Shown here: one piece after another, positions 7,768-14,702 of the stretch
How positions within the stretch are numbered: position 1 is the stretch's first letter
How the letters are laid out: every line of letters starts with the position of its first letter
Assembly (NCBI GenBank): GCA_900543105.1
Contig: UQQA01000029.1
Span: forward strand, 1 to 21,214
Source of the DNA: an uncultured Ruminococcus sp.
Lineage (GTDB): Bacteria; Bacillota; Clostridia; Oscillospirales; Ruminococcaceae
Direction: 5' to 3'
Length of the DNA stretch: 21,214 nt
Notes under the pieces: generated by a model
The model's database searches: none
Seen by the model: the letters and a program-made list of their open reading frames with translations, nothing else
Told to the model about the DNA's origin: nothing
Made by a program: the position numbers and the translations under genes

Positions 7768-7800
7768 GGTCAAATGCTAAAAATATAAGCATTTGACCTT
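7755..7800 (-). terminator. Intrinsic terminator of the long obg-to-DHHW unit
   Basis: A perfect 13-bp inverted repeat (7766-7778 with 7788-7800) has a 9-base A/T loop. On the minus strand it is followed, after GA, by nine T residues (7763-7755). It lies about 180 bases after the DHHW stop and directly before the rpe promoter. Confidence 0.92.
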
Positions 7801-7979
7801 AATCTATATAAAACGGCTGCAAAATCAGTTTTTTATAGCCAAAGCTCCCCTACGGATATTCTCACATTAAGTGAAAATACCACTCTGACCATACCGTATT
7901 GCTTATGCCGTATATTTTCATTCTATGCAGCATAACGCAAAAAGCCACAAGTCAGTTTGTCCGCAGGAAAAGAGCAATA
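7801..7979 (-). other. Non-coding 3' region between DHHW stop and terminator
   Basis: About 180 bases with no supported gene lie between the DHHW stop and the terminator stem, in a region otherwise packed tightly. Read on the minus strand it holds imperfect repeats (ACGGCATA and ACGGTATG), GAAAATA pairing with TATTTTC, and a small CAC/GTG hairpin. It could be a structured 3' UTR, a processed small RNA, or the remnant of a lost gene. No known RNA family was recognised. Confidence 0.3.
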
Positions 7980-9149
7980 TCAGCTGTAAAGAAGCTTTTT
8001 CAAGTCAGTATCTCCCGCAAACGAAGAAACATTATACAAAACAAGCGCTTCATCATAATCCGATACATCGATAATTTTTTTATAAGATATCTGAATGTAT
8101 CGCATATCGATCAAAGTTATCTCAGAATAATGATCGGTCAAAAACTGTGAGTAACAGTGTGCATAAGAATCCTTGATTATAAGAAGTTTTCCGCCCTCAT
8201 TGCCAGTTCTGATAGTTACAATAGGCGCATTAGTTCCAAGGAAAGACGCATATTTATCCTTTACATCAAGATAATCACGATAGTAGATGCTGTCACTCAC
8301 TTCAGGATCGGAACCAAATACCTGCGTTACCGCTACTGTCATCGGCTTGTCACCGTCAGGATCGTGATAATAGTCCATTGTATCATCCTTGACACTTGTG
8401 TTGAGCGTTTTTGAGTAGAACGTTCCCTTGAAGCTGTCACTTGCGTGTTCAACATCATAATAGGAAAGTTCGTGCGGAACATAACCCATTTTCCCGCCTG
8501 CCGCAGCATAAGCATAATATGCTCCAAGTGATGTCCAGTGATGATCCGTTCTGTAATAGATATACTCGTTTTTGTGCGAACTTAGCACATCATAAACATC
8601 TATCTTGGTTATATCATCATCAAGACCTGAATAAACATAATCAATAAAGCTGCGCTGATCAAGTTCGGGATAAAAATACGAAAGCTCATCTTTGTAAAAT
8701 TCAGCCGATGTCGGAACAAGCATAGTGTAGACCGGAATATCATTCTCTTTGCTGAATTCATTTATTGCTGTTATACTCTTGTCAACATCACTGTAATCAG
8801 GTTCACTGATCTTTTCGATAAGCCTATCTTTGAGAACATATATCCCACCGATCTCTTTCTTTCCGGCAGCAGTTTCAATACCAGATTTAAGCTCAAGCCA
8901 GCCAACTCTTCCCGAAAAATGATCGGCAACATATTTTTCAAGCTTGTCTGTATAAGTCCTGTCAAACCACGTTTTTACAGAGAGCTTTGGCTTTCGTTCG
9001 AGCGATTTGTTTTCAAGCTCGGAAAATGTTTCCTTTGGTTTAAATATCGTTATGAGCGCAAATATTATGAAAAATCCAAAAAATATGATACAGCTTACGA
9101 TCTCAATAATATGGCTGCTCTTCTTATCTGACTTTTTTATTGTTCTCAC
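7980..9149 (-). CDS. DHHW-family (AlgX/AlgJ-like) SGNH acyltransferase-type protein
   Basis: This protein of about 389 residues has one N-terminal membrane segment (about 16-36) and an extracytoplasmic domain. It has the DHHW signature at 202-205, followed by TSLGAYYAY, and KDSYA at 326-330. By comparison with AlgX, Asp202, His204 and Ser328 could form the catalytic triad that moves acyl groups onto a surface polysaccharide. It lies 3 bases after a MBOAT acyltransferase, the usual partner that brings acyl groups across the membrane. The polymer and acyl group are unknown. The start is odd: the GTG at 9149-9147 lies inside the ribosome binding sequence AAGAGGTGA (9154-9146), while an AUA at 9140-9138 sits 5 bases after it. 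The protein may therefore begin three codons later. No in-frame ATG occurs before the membrane segment. Confidence 0.85.
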   Translation of the reverse strand: MRTIKKSDKKSSHIIEIVSCIIFFGFFIIFALITIFKPKETFSELENKSLERKPKLSVKTWFDRTYTDKLEKYVADHFSGRVGWLELKSGIETAAGKKEIGGIYVLKDRLIEKISEPDYSDVDKSITAINEFSKENDIPVYTMLVPTSAEFYKDELSYFYPELDQRSFIDYVYSGLDDDITKIDVYDVLSSHKNEYIYYRTDHHWTSLGAYYAYAAAGGKMGYVPHELSYYDVEHASDSFKGTFYSKTLNTSVKDDTMDYYHDPDGDKPMTVAVTQVFGSDPEVSDSIYYRDYLDVKDKYASFLGTNAPIVTIRTGNEGGKLLIIKDSYAHCYSQFLTDHYSEITLIDMRYIQISYKKIIDVSDYDEALVLYNVSSFAGDTDLKKLLYS

Positions 9150-9154
9150 CTCTT
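9138..9154 (-). promoter_or_regulatory. Ribosome binding site and possible AUA start of the DHHW gene
   Basis: Minus strand: AAGAGGTGA (9154-9146), five bases, then ATA (9140-9138). The only standard start upstream of the membrane segment, GTG at 9149-9147, is part of the Shine-Dalgarno sequence itself and would have no spacer. Confidence 0.45.
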
Positions 9155-10556
9155 AGAAACGGAAATATAAGAATGGATTATAGCTTGCATCAACAAGATA
9201 AGCCGTGCAGTTCACAAGTATAATAAGCTGTGCCGCTATCGCAGCAATTTTAAGCTGCATAGGCTTCTGATGCTGAAGCTTGTCTGTGAATTTTGTAAAA
9301 ATATCCGTCGATGCAAATATGCACAAAGCAAATATTACAGCGTTAGATGCGAGCAGATAAAGCGCCGTGCTGTCACCAAGTATTCCGTTAGCACCAAACA
9401 TTGCTCCGATAAAATACCAAGCATCTGTAAGCGTATTCGTATCAAACAACACCCAGCCTAAAACGACTAAAATAAAGGTATAAAGCGTACTTACAGCCTT
9501 TGGAAGCTTTGCAAGTATCTTTCCCCAGCCAAGTCTTTCAATAACAATGAGAACGCCAAAGTAGAAGCCCCAAAGCATAAAGTTCCAGCTTGAACCGTGC
9601 CATAAACCCGTTAGCGACCATACAATGAGCAGGTTAATAATAGTTCTTGCCGAGCCTTTACGGTTTCCTCCGAGCGGAATATAAACATATTCCCTGAACC
9701 AGCTTCCGAGTGTAATATGCCACCTGCGCCAGAATTCGCTTATGCTTCGTGAAAGATATGGGTGGTCGAAATTTATCGGGAAATTAAATCCGAGCATCTT
9801 TCCCAGTCCGATAGCCATATCGGAATAGCCCGAAAAGTCAAAGTATATCTGGAATGTGAATGCCAAAATTCCAAGCCAAGCGGTTGCCGCAGATATCTCA
9901 CCGTAGTCCATAGCCTTTACCTGCGTCCATACAAGACCAATGTTGTTCGCAAGGAGAACCTTTTTTGCAAGTCCTTTAAGGAACTTGCCTATTCCCTCAC
10001 TTACCTTTGAAATGCTGATAGTTCGGCAATCGATCTCTCTTGCAACGTCCTCATAACGAACGATAGGTCCTGCAACGATCTGCGGAAAAAGCGTAACATA
10101 AGCCGCAAAGCTGAAAAAGTTCTTTTGTACCTTGATCTTCTTCATATAAAGATCGATCGTATAAGACATACTCTGGAATGTATAGAAAGAAATGCCGATA
10201 GGAAGCGGAAGCTGTGGGTCGGTGATATGCAAACCGAATACGGAATTTATTGTTGTAATTATGAACGAACTGTATTTGAAAACCCCGAGCAAACTCAGAT
10301 TCATTATTACGGAAATAAGCAAAAACAGCGTCTGAATGTTTCGCTTGTCATTAAATTTATTGATGAGCAGACCTGCCGTATAGTCGATAGCCGTTGAAAT
10401 AAGCATTATGACCACATATTTCGGTTCGCCCCATGCATAAAAAAACAAACCTGTAAGAAGAATAAAAATATTTCTGAACTTATCAGGAAGTATGAAATAC
10501 AAGATCATTGTTATCGGCAAAAAATAAAACAAGAATACCAAACTTGAAAAAACCAT
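9153..10556 (-). CDS. MBOAT-family membrane-bound O-acyltransferase (AlgI/DltB-like)
   Basis: This 467-residue multi-helix membrane protein is predicted to transfer acyl (probably acetyl) groups across the membrane for O-acylation of a cell-surface polymer. AlgI-type landmarks appear in order: the PLPIGISFYTFQ region (117-128), RYEDVAREI (167-175), FDFSGYSDMAIG (239-250), WRRWHITLGSWFREYVYIPLG (276-296, quoted in part: WRRWH, YIPLGG) and LTGLWHGSSW (315-324) with the conserved His320. It forms a two-gene module with the DHHW protein (3-base gap) and starts 3 bases after the RNase M5-like gene, with CAGGGGAA as ribosome binding site. No dltA or dltC is present, so D-alanylation of teichoic acid is less likely than polysaccharide acetylation. 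Confidence 0.93.
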   Translation of the reverse strand: MVFSSLVFLFYFLPITMILYFILPDKFRNIFILLTGLFFYAWGEPKYVVIMLISTAIDYTAGLLINKFNDKRNIQTLFLLISVIMNLSLLGVFKYSSFIITTINSVFGLHITDPQLPLPIGISFYTFQSMSYTIDLYMKKIKVQKNFFSFAAYVTLFPQIVAGPIVRYEDVAREIDCRTISISKVSEGIGKFLKGLAKKVLLANNIGLVWTQVKAMDYGEISAATAWLGILAFTFQIYFDFSGYSDMAIGLGKMLGFNFPINFDHPYLSRSISEFWRRWHITLGSWFREYVYIPLGGNRKGSARTIINLLIVWSLTGLWHGSSWNFMLWGFYFGVLIVIERLGWGKILAKLPKAVSTLYTFILVVLGWVLFDTNTLTDAWYFIGAMFGANGILGDSTALYLLASNAVIFALCIFASTDIFTKFTDKLQHQKPMQLKIAAIAAQLIILVNCTAYLVDASYNPFLYFRF

Positions 10557-10559
10557 ATT

Positions 10560-11162
10560 TTAATCATTCCCCTGCCTTTGTGATAAATTTGCTGTGATTT
10601 TCATAAATTCGTCCCTCGGCATCATCGTGTTGATGATCTCGAGCATTGCGTTTGTCGTCATTAATTCGGGCATTCCGAGATATTTCAAAAGCTCACTTCG
10701 CTTCTCGGCGGAGTTGCTTCCTCCCGAAAGTCCCACTTCAAAAAGGTCAAGCTTTGTAACAGGCTCACGCCTGCTGTCTGCTTCAGTTGAAATAACTCCC
10801 GCCTTGCGAAAAGCTTCAAGCAATATCTGTGTATCTATGCCCTCAACGCCTATCTTGCCCTCCTTTGATGGAACAGCCTTGCGTTTTTCTTTGCCGAAAA
10901 TATCGGGAATATAGACATTAGTTATTTTACCGTCAGATATTGCTCCTTTAAGAAAATTTCGTATCTTAAAGCCTGCACTGTCCGAATCGGTCAGAATAAT
11001 TATTCCCTTATTTTTTGCAAAAAATCTTATTATTTCAAGTTTTTCTTTATCCTTTATAACAGAAAAACCATTGGTCGTAATAATAACTGCATCAACCACC
11101 GAGGAAAGCTTTATTTTATCATATTTTCCCTCGACTATCACAGCCTGTTCAAGATGAAGCAT
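10560..11162 (-). CDS. rnmV: TOPRIM protein, ribonuclease M5-like (5S rRNA maturation)
   Basis: This 200-residue protein has an N-terminal TOPRIM domain with VEGKYDKI (Glu11) and ILTDSDSAG (Asp59, Asp61), the metal-binding residues. A C-terminal DUF4093-type region (about 135-195, GLSGGSNSAEKRSELLKYLG) is typical of RNase M5. RNase M5 cuts precursor 5S rRNA together with ribosomal protein L18 in Gram-positive bacteria. B. subtilis RnmV is 186 residues, so the length fits. The start ATG has AAGGAA 6 bases upstream, overlapping the holA stop. The usual neighbour ksgA is not here. A second TOPRIM/DUF4093 paralogue in clostridia is the main alternative. Confidence 0.75.
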   Translation of the reverse strand: MLHLEQAVIVEGKYDKIKLSSVVDAVIITTNGFSVIKDKEKLEIIRFFAKNKGIIILTDSDSAGFKIRNFLKGAISDGKITNVYIPDIFGKEKRKAVPSKEGKIGVEGIDTQILLEAFRKAGVISTEADSRREPVTKLDLFEVGLSGGSNSAEKRSELLKYLGMPELMTTNAMLEIINTMMPRDEFMKITANLSQRQGND

Positions 11163-11171
11163 AAAAATTCC

Positions 11172-12215
11172 TTATTCAAGCGACAGCATTTGAACGATTG
11201 CTTCCTGCAAAAGCACAATACTGTCCGTTTTTGATGATTTTATTTTATAATCGGTTTCGGTGAGTATCTTTAAACACTTTCTTAAATGTGAAGTCGAGTA
11301 GAACCTTGCATCACGATAAGCATTATTGACGCGAAACTCCATATTTTTTTTATAATCAAAGTCTGAGATTATCTCGCCCGTCGATTTTCTGCTGCCAATG
11401 CCAAGTTTTACCCGATAAAGGTCAAGCATATTGCCCGAGATCGCATATATGATCTTTATCGGCTCTTCCTTTTCAAGTATAAGGTCATTAAGAAGCTGAA
11501 TGGAATTGTATTTGTCACGCCTTGCAATCGCGCTTGCAAGCATATATGTCGTTGCCTCAAGCTGCCTTGGAGAAACAAGGTCAATGTCAGCCTTAGTTAT
11601 CTCTCCGCCATTCTTATATGCTATCAGCTTGTCTGTTTCATTCGCAGTTATCATCGAATCACAGCCGCAGAGCTTTGCAAGATAAACCGCTGCGTCCTTT
11701 GATATCGAACCGCCGCTTTTTGTCACCTTTGCAACAATTACCTTTGCAAGCTCTTCTGCCGTTTTCAGTTCAAAAACACAAACATCGCCTTTTTTTGAAA
11801 CAGCATCAACAAGCTTTTTATATTTCGGCGAAGGATACTTTTTTCCTTCTTTGATATCTATTGAGGTGTAGAAAAAAACAACTATCGTGGTTTCGGGAAT
11901 ATCGGGAATGTACTTCAAAACATCGGCAAGCATATCCTTACCGTCTTTGCTGGCTATAAGGTCACTCACAACACAGCAAACGTGTTCGGCAAAAACGGGT
12001 AAAGCTTCACAGGCTTCGTAAAATTCCTCATAGTCGAAATTTTTGCCGTCAAAAACATGATAATTATAAACATCGTCAGTCTTTACAGCCTTTGAAACAA
12101 GTGCATTTTTGTATTTTTCAACTGAAACAATGTCTTTTCCGTAAAAGCAATAAACATTTTTGAACTGAGCCGAGCGTATCACAGCTTTAAGTTCATTTTC
12201 AATAATAGTCGGCAC
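11172..12215 (-). CDS. holA: DNA polymerase III subunit delta
   Basis: This 347-residue protein is the delta subunit of the clamp loader, which opens the beta clamp for loading on DNA. The length equals that of B. subtilis YqeN. The N-terminal AAA-like domain begins with NVYCFYGKDIVSVEKYKNAL, the degenerate nucleotide-binding region typical of delta. The middle has the SRKSTGEIISDF and KKNMEFRVNNAYRDARFY segments of the collar domain, including the usual helical C-terminus with LKILTETDYKIKSS. The start is GTG at 12215-12213, with GGAGGTG 7 bases upstream. It overlaps the end of comEC by 17 bases; comEC followed by holA is a conserved Firmicutes order. Confidence 0.93.
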   Translation of the reverse strand: MPTIIENELKAVIRSAQFKNVYCFYGKDIVSVEKYKNALVSKAVKTDDVYNYHVFDGKNFDYEEFYEACEALPVFAEHVCCVVSDLIASKDGKDMLADVLKYIPDIPETTIVVFFYTSIDIKEGKKYPSPKYKKLVDAVSKKGDVCVFELKTAEELAKVIVAKVTKSGGSISKDAAVYLAKLCGCDSMITANETDKLIAYKNGGEITKADIDLVSPRQLEATTYMLASAIARRDKYNSIQLLNDLILEKEEPIKIIYAISGNMLDLYRVKLGIGSRKSTGEIISDFDYKKNMEFRVNNAYRDARFYSTSHLRKCLKILTETDYKIKSSKTDSIVLLQEAIVQMLSLE

Positions 12216-14331
12216 AGCTTAACACCTCCGCTTCAAAGCCGTCATCATAAGCCCTTATAATTACATTTTCACCGTAAAAATTGTGAGTTTCCTTATTTGC
12301 GGCTGCTTCGATTTTGCTGTCGGAAAAAATCTGAACTTTGCCGCTGATATTTTCATGAAGCTTTCTTCCCGCATACTCGATAATAACATCGTATTCGCCT
12401 GCCGCAGTATCTTTTCGTCCGTCATAAGCGAAAATATTACAGCCGTTCACATTCAGCATCAGTGTGTTGTTATCCATTATATTTAAAGTGTAGTTCGGCA
12501 TTGTTATGACTGCTGTTTTGCTTTCATCATAACCTTTGTGAACCGCATCAAGAAAGCCTTGTACAGATTCCTCATATTTGCTCGGATATACGATCGTACC
12601 GATATTATATAGCCTGCTTCGTCCGGAATATGTCGAAACTGATGCCTGCGCATCAACAAGAAGTCCTATCATCTCTATTCGGTATATTCCCTTTCGGTCA
12701 AGATATCTGAATATCTCATCTGCACATAAGCCGCCTTTGTTAAGATCAATTATCGAAGCATTCTTTTTGTCGTTAATAACAATAGCTGTCGAACTGCCGC
12801 TTTTTATAAATGCAACATCAATATGATCTGTCGGAACAAAGCGATAAATATAAACTGCAAAAACGCATAAAACACACGCTGCCGTATAAACTATCGCAGT
12901 GGTTTTTACCTTACGAAAATATACTGCTGCCGCAACCGTTACGGTCAAAACCGCAATGATCGCCCAGTAAGAAAACCTGTTTGAAACAGCAATATATGTA
13001 AAGTGCATTTCGCCAATAAGCTTTACACACGCAAGTACGAATTTACAGCATATTCCGCTTATCTTCATAAGAGGCGTAATCAGAAAACCCACACCGCCGC
13101 TGAAAACAACTATTGTTCCGCATATAAGTATGACCGAGCATACGGGTATAAGTATCAGATTTGATATCGGCGAAACGACCGATACTTCATCAAAATATAA
13201 GAAGCAAACCGGAAATACTACAGCCGAAACAACAGCCGATGTTATCATTGACTTTGCTATTTTTCCAATTTTGCGCTTCTTTTCAACAACTTTTATTATA
13301 GCAGGTGCAACAGCTCCAACACCAATAACACCCGTCACTGAAAGTATAAACGAAGCGTCCATAACCGCAAACGGGTTGCCGACCGTCAGCAATATAACAG
13401 CAATTCCAAGTGAGTTCATAAGGTCAGCTCTTCGGTTGAAAAGTGAAGAGCCATATACCAAGACAAGCATAACAGCCGCACGGATAACTGAATTTGAAGC
13501 CCCCGAAAGCATTACAAATGCAAACATCGGTATCAGAACTATTCCGAAACGTGCAAACTTATTAAGCTCTGTCAGCTTCAGCACAAACCAGAAAAGCGAA
13601 CACACAATAGATAAATGCACTCCAGAAACTGCCATTATATGACCTATGCCCGCACGATACATCATCGTCTTTGTGTCACTCTCAATGTTTGATTTATAAC
13701 CGAACATGATTGCATCAACAAGCGCAATGCTTTCCGAATCAAGCTGAGTTCGCATTTTATCATGTATAAACTCTCGGTAACGGCACATTGACCGTTTTAT
13801 CGGCAGATTATCCGCTGGGATAATGCTGATCTCGGGCTGGTCGATCGACAGATAATATCCCTTTGACTTATAGTATTTCAAGCTGTTAAAAGAGAAACTG
13901 TTTTCGGGCAGTAAAGCAATTCCCTTAACAGTGATATCATCTCCGATATCACACATTTTGGCTTCACCATAGCAGTAGACCTTTGTATCAATGCTTCTGT
14001 TTATCTTCCCGTCAATATAATAAAGTGACCTATCATCATTATAGTCTGTGAAATCCGTCAAAACTCCCGATACAGTCACTTCACTACCACTTAAAGAAAC
14101 AACATTCTGATAGCAGAGCTTGTCATAACCAACATAATAAAATGAGCCTATCGCAAAGCATACCGAGCATACAAGGTAAACAATTTTACTTTTGCCTTTG
14201 AGTATCATGATCATGACAGAAAACACAACTGCCGCAATACTCACCGCAATTACAGCCTCCGATATAAAAAATGATGCGAAAAACAGCCCAAGCAAGTATG
14301 AAAAACCCACATAAGCCATTTTTCGTATCAT
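12199..14331 (-). CDS. comEC: ComEC/Rec2-family DNA uptake channel with a degenerate C-terminal domain
   Basis: This 710-residue membrane protein is predicted to carry single-stranded DNA across the membrane during natural transformation. N-terminal helices (about 8-70) are followed by an OB-fold-like region (about 80-175), then the competence core with GHIMAVSGVHLSIV (230-243), SGASNSVIRAAVM (276-288) and NPFAVMDASFILSVTGVIG (319-337). The C-terminal part (about 503-710) occupies the position of the ComEC metallo-beta-lactamase domain but is degenerate. DVGQGDA is replaced by FIKSGSSTA (508-516), and HPHADHIGG by LVDAQASVS (558-566), leaving no metal-binding His. The start has CGGAGG upstream. 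The gene lies 18 bases after the HIT gene and overlaps holA. No comEA is seen in the window. Confidence 0.92.
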   Translation of the reverse strand: MIRKMAYVGFSYLLGLFFASFFISEAVIAVSIAAVVFSVMIMILKGKSKIVYLVCSVCFAIGSFYYVGYDKLCYQNVVSLSGSEVTVSGVLTDFTDYNDDRSLYYIDGKINRSIDTKVYCYGEAKMCDIGDDITVKGIALLPENSFSFNSLKYYKSKGYYLSIDQPEISIIPADNLPIKRSMCRYREFIHDKMRTQLDSESIALVDAIMFGYKSNIESDTKTMMYRAGIGHIMAVSGVHLSIVCSLFWFVLKLTELNKFARFGIVLIPMFAFVMLSGASNSVIRAAVMLVLVYGSSLFNRRADLMNSLGIAVILLTVGNPFAVMDASFILSVTGVIGVGAVAPAIIKVVEKKRKIGKIAKSMITSAVVSAVVFPVCFLYFDEVSVVSPISNLILIPVCSVILICGTIVVFSGGVGFLITPLMKISGICCKFVLACVKLIGEMHFTYIAVSNRFSYWAIIAVLTVTVAAAVYFRKVKTTAIVYTAACVLCVFAVYIYRFVPTDHIDVAFIKSGSSTAIVINDKKNASIIDLNKGGLCADEIFRYLDRKGIYRIEMIGLLVDAQASVSTYSGRSRLYNIGTIVYPSKYEESVQGFLDAVHKGYDESKTAVITMPNYTLNIMDNNTLMLNVNGCNIFAYDGRKDTAAGEYDVIIEYAGRKLHENISGKVQIFSDSKIEAAANKETHNFYGENVIIRAYDDGFEAEVLSCADYY

Positions 14332-14349
14332 ATAAATTACCTCCGAGTT

Positions 14350-14691
14350 TTATCCCATTGCAACGTCAAGCTTCTTGCCACCGAGAATATGGAAGTGAAG
14401 ATGCTTTACGCTCTGACAACCATTTTCACCGCAGTTTGAAACTACTCTGAAACCATCCTTGTCAATTCCCTGTTCTTTGGCGATCTTGGCAATAACTTCA
14501 AAAATATGTGCAACCACAGCGGAATTATCCGCTGTGATCTCTGCTGCACTTTCAATATGAGTTTTCGGAATAACGAGTATATGAACAGGTGCAAGAGGAT
14601 TGATGTCCTTGAATGCAAGAACCTTGTCGTCCTCATAAACCTTAGTGCTTGGAATCTCACCTGCTGCTATTTTACAAAAGATACAATCCAT
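14350..14691 (-). CDS. HIT-family nucleotide hydrolase (HinT-like)
   Basis: This 113-residue protein of the histidine triad superfamily is predicted to hydrolyse nucleoside phosphoramidates such as aminoacyl-AMP. It has FCKIAAGEIPSTKVYEDD at the N-terminus, NPLAPVHILVIPK (31-43) and the triad HLHFHILGG (97-105) with catalytic His99. Cys3, Cys6 and His45 could form the zinc site seen in several bacterial HIT proteins. The length is standard. It has AAGGAGAAC as ribosome binding site and starts 11 bases after alaS. Proximity to alaS fits a role in removing aminoacyl adenylates, but that is inference. Confidence 0.94.
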   Translation of the reverse strand: MDCIFCKIAAGEIPSTKVYEDDKVLAFKDINPLAPVHILVIPKTHIESAAEITADNSAVVAHIFEVIAKIAKEQGIDKDGFRVVSNCGENGCQSVKHLHFHILGGKKLDVAMG

Positions 14692-14702
14692 AGCCGTTCT
14701 CC

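Noticed and set aside
7899..8150. Small plus-strand open frame beginning in the 7801-7979 gap
   Set aside because: Most of it overlaps the DHHW coding sequence, there is no ribosome binding site, and the product is basic low-complexity sequence.
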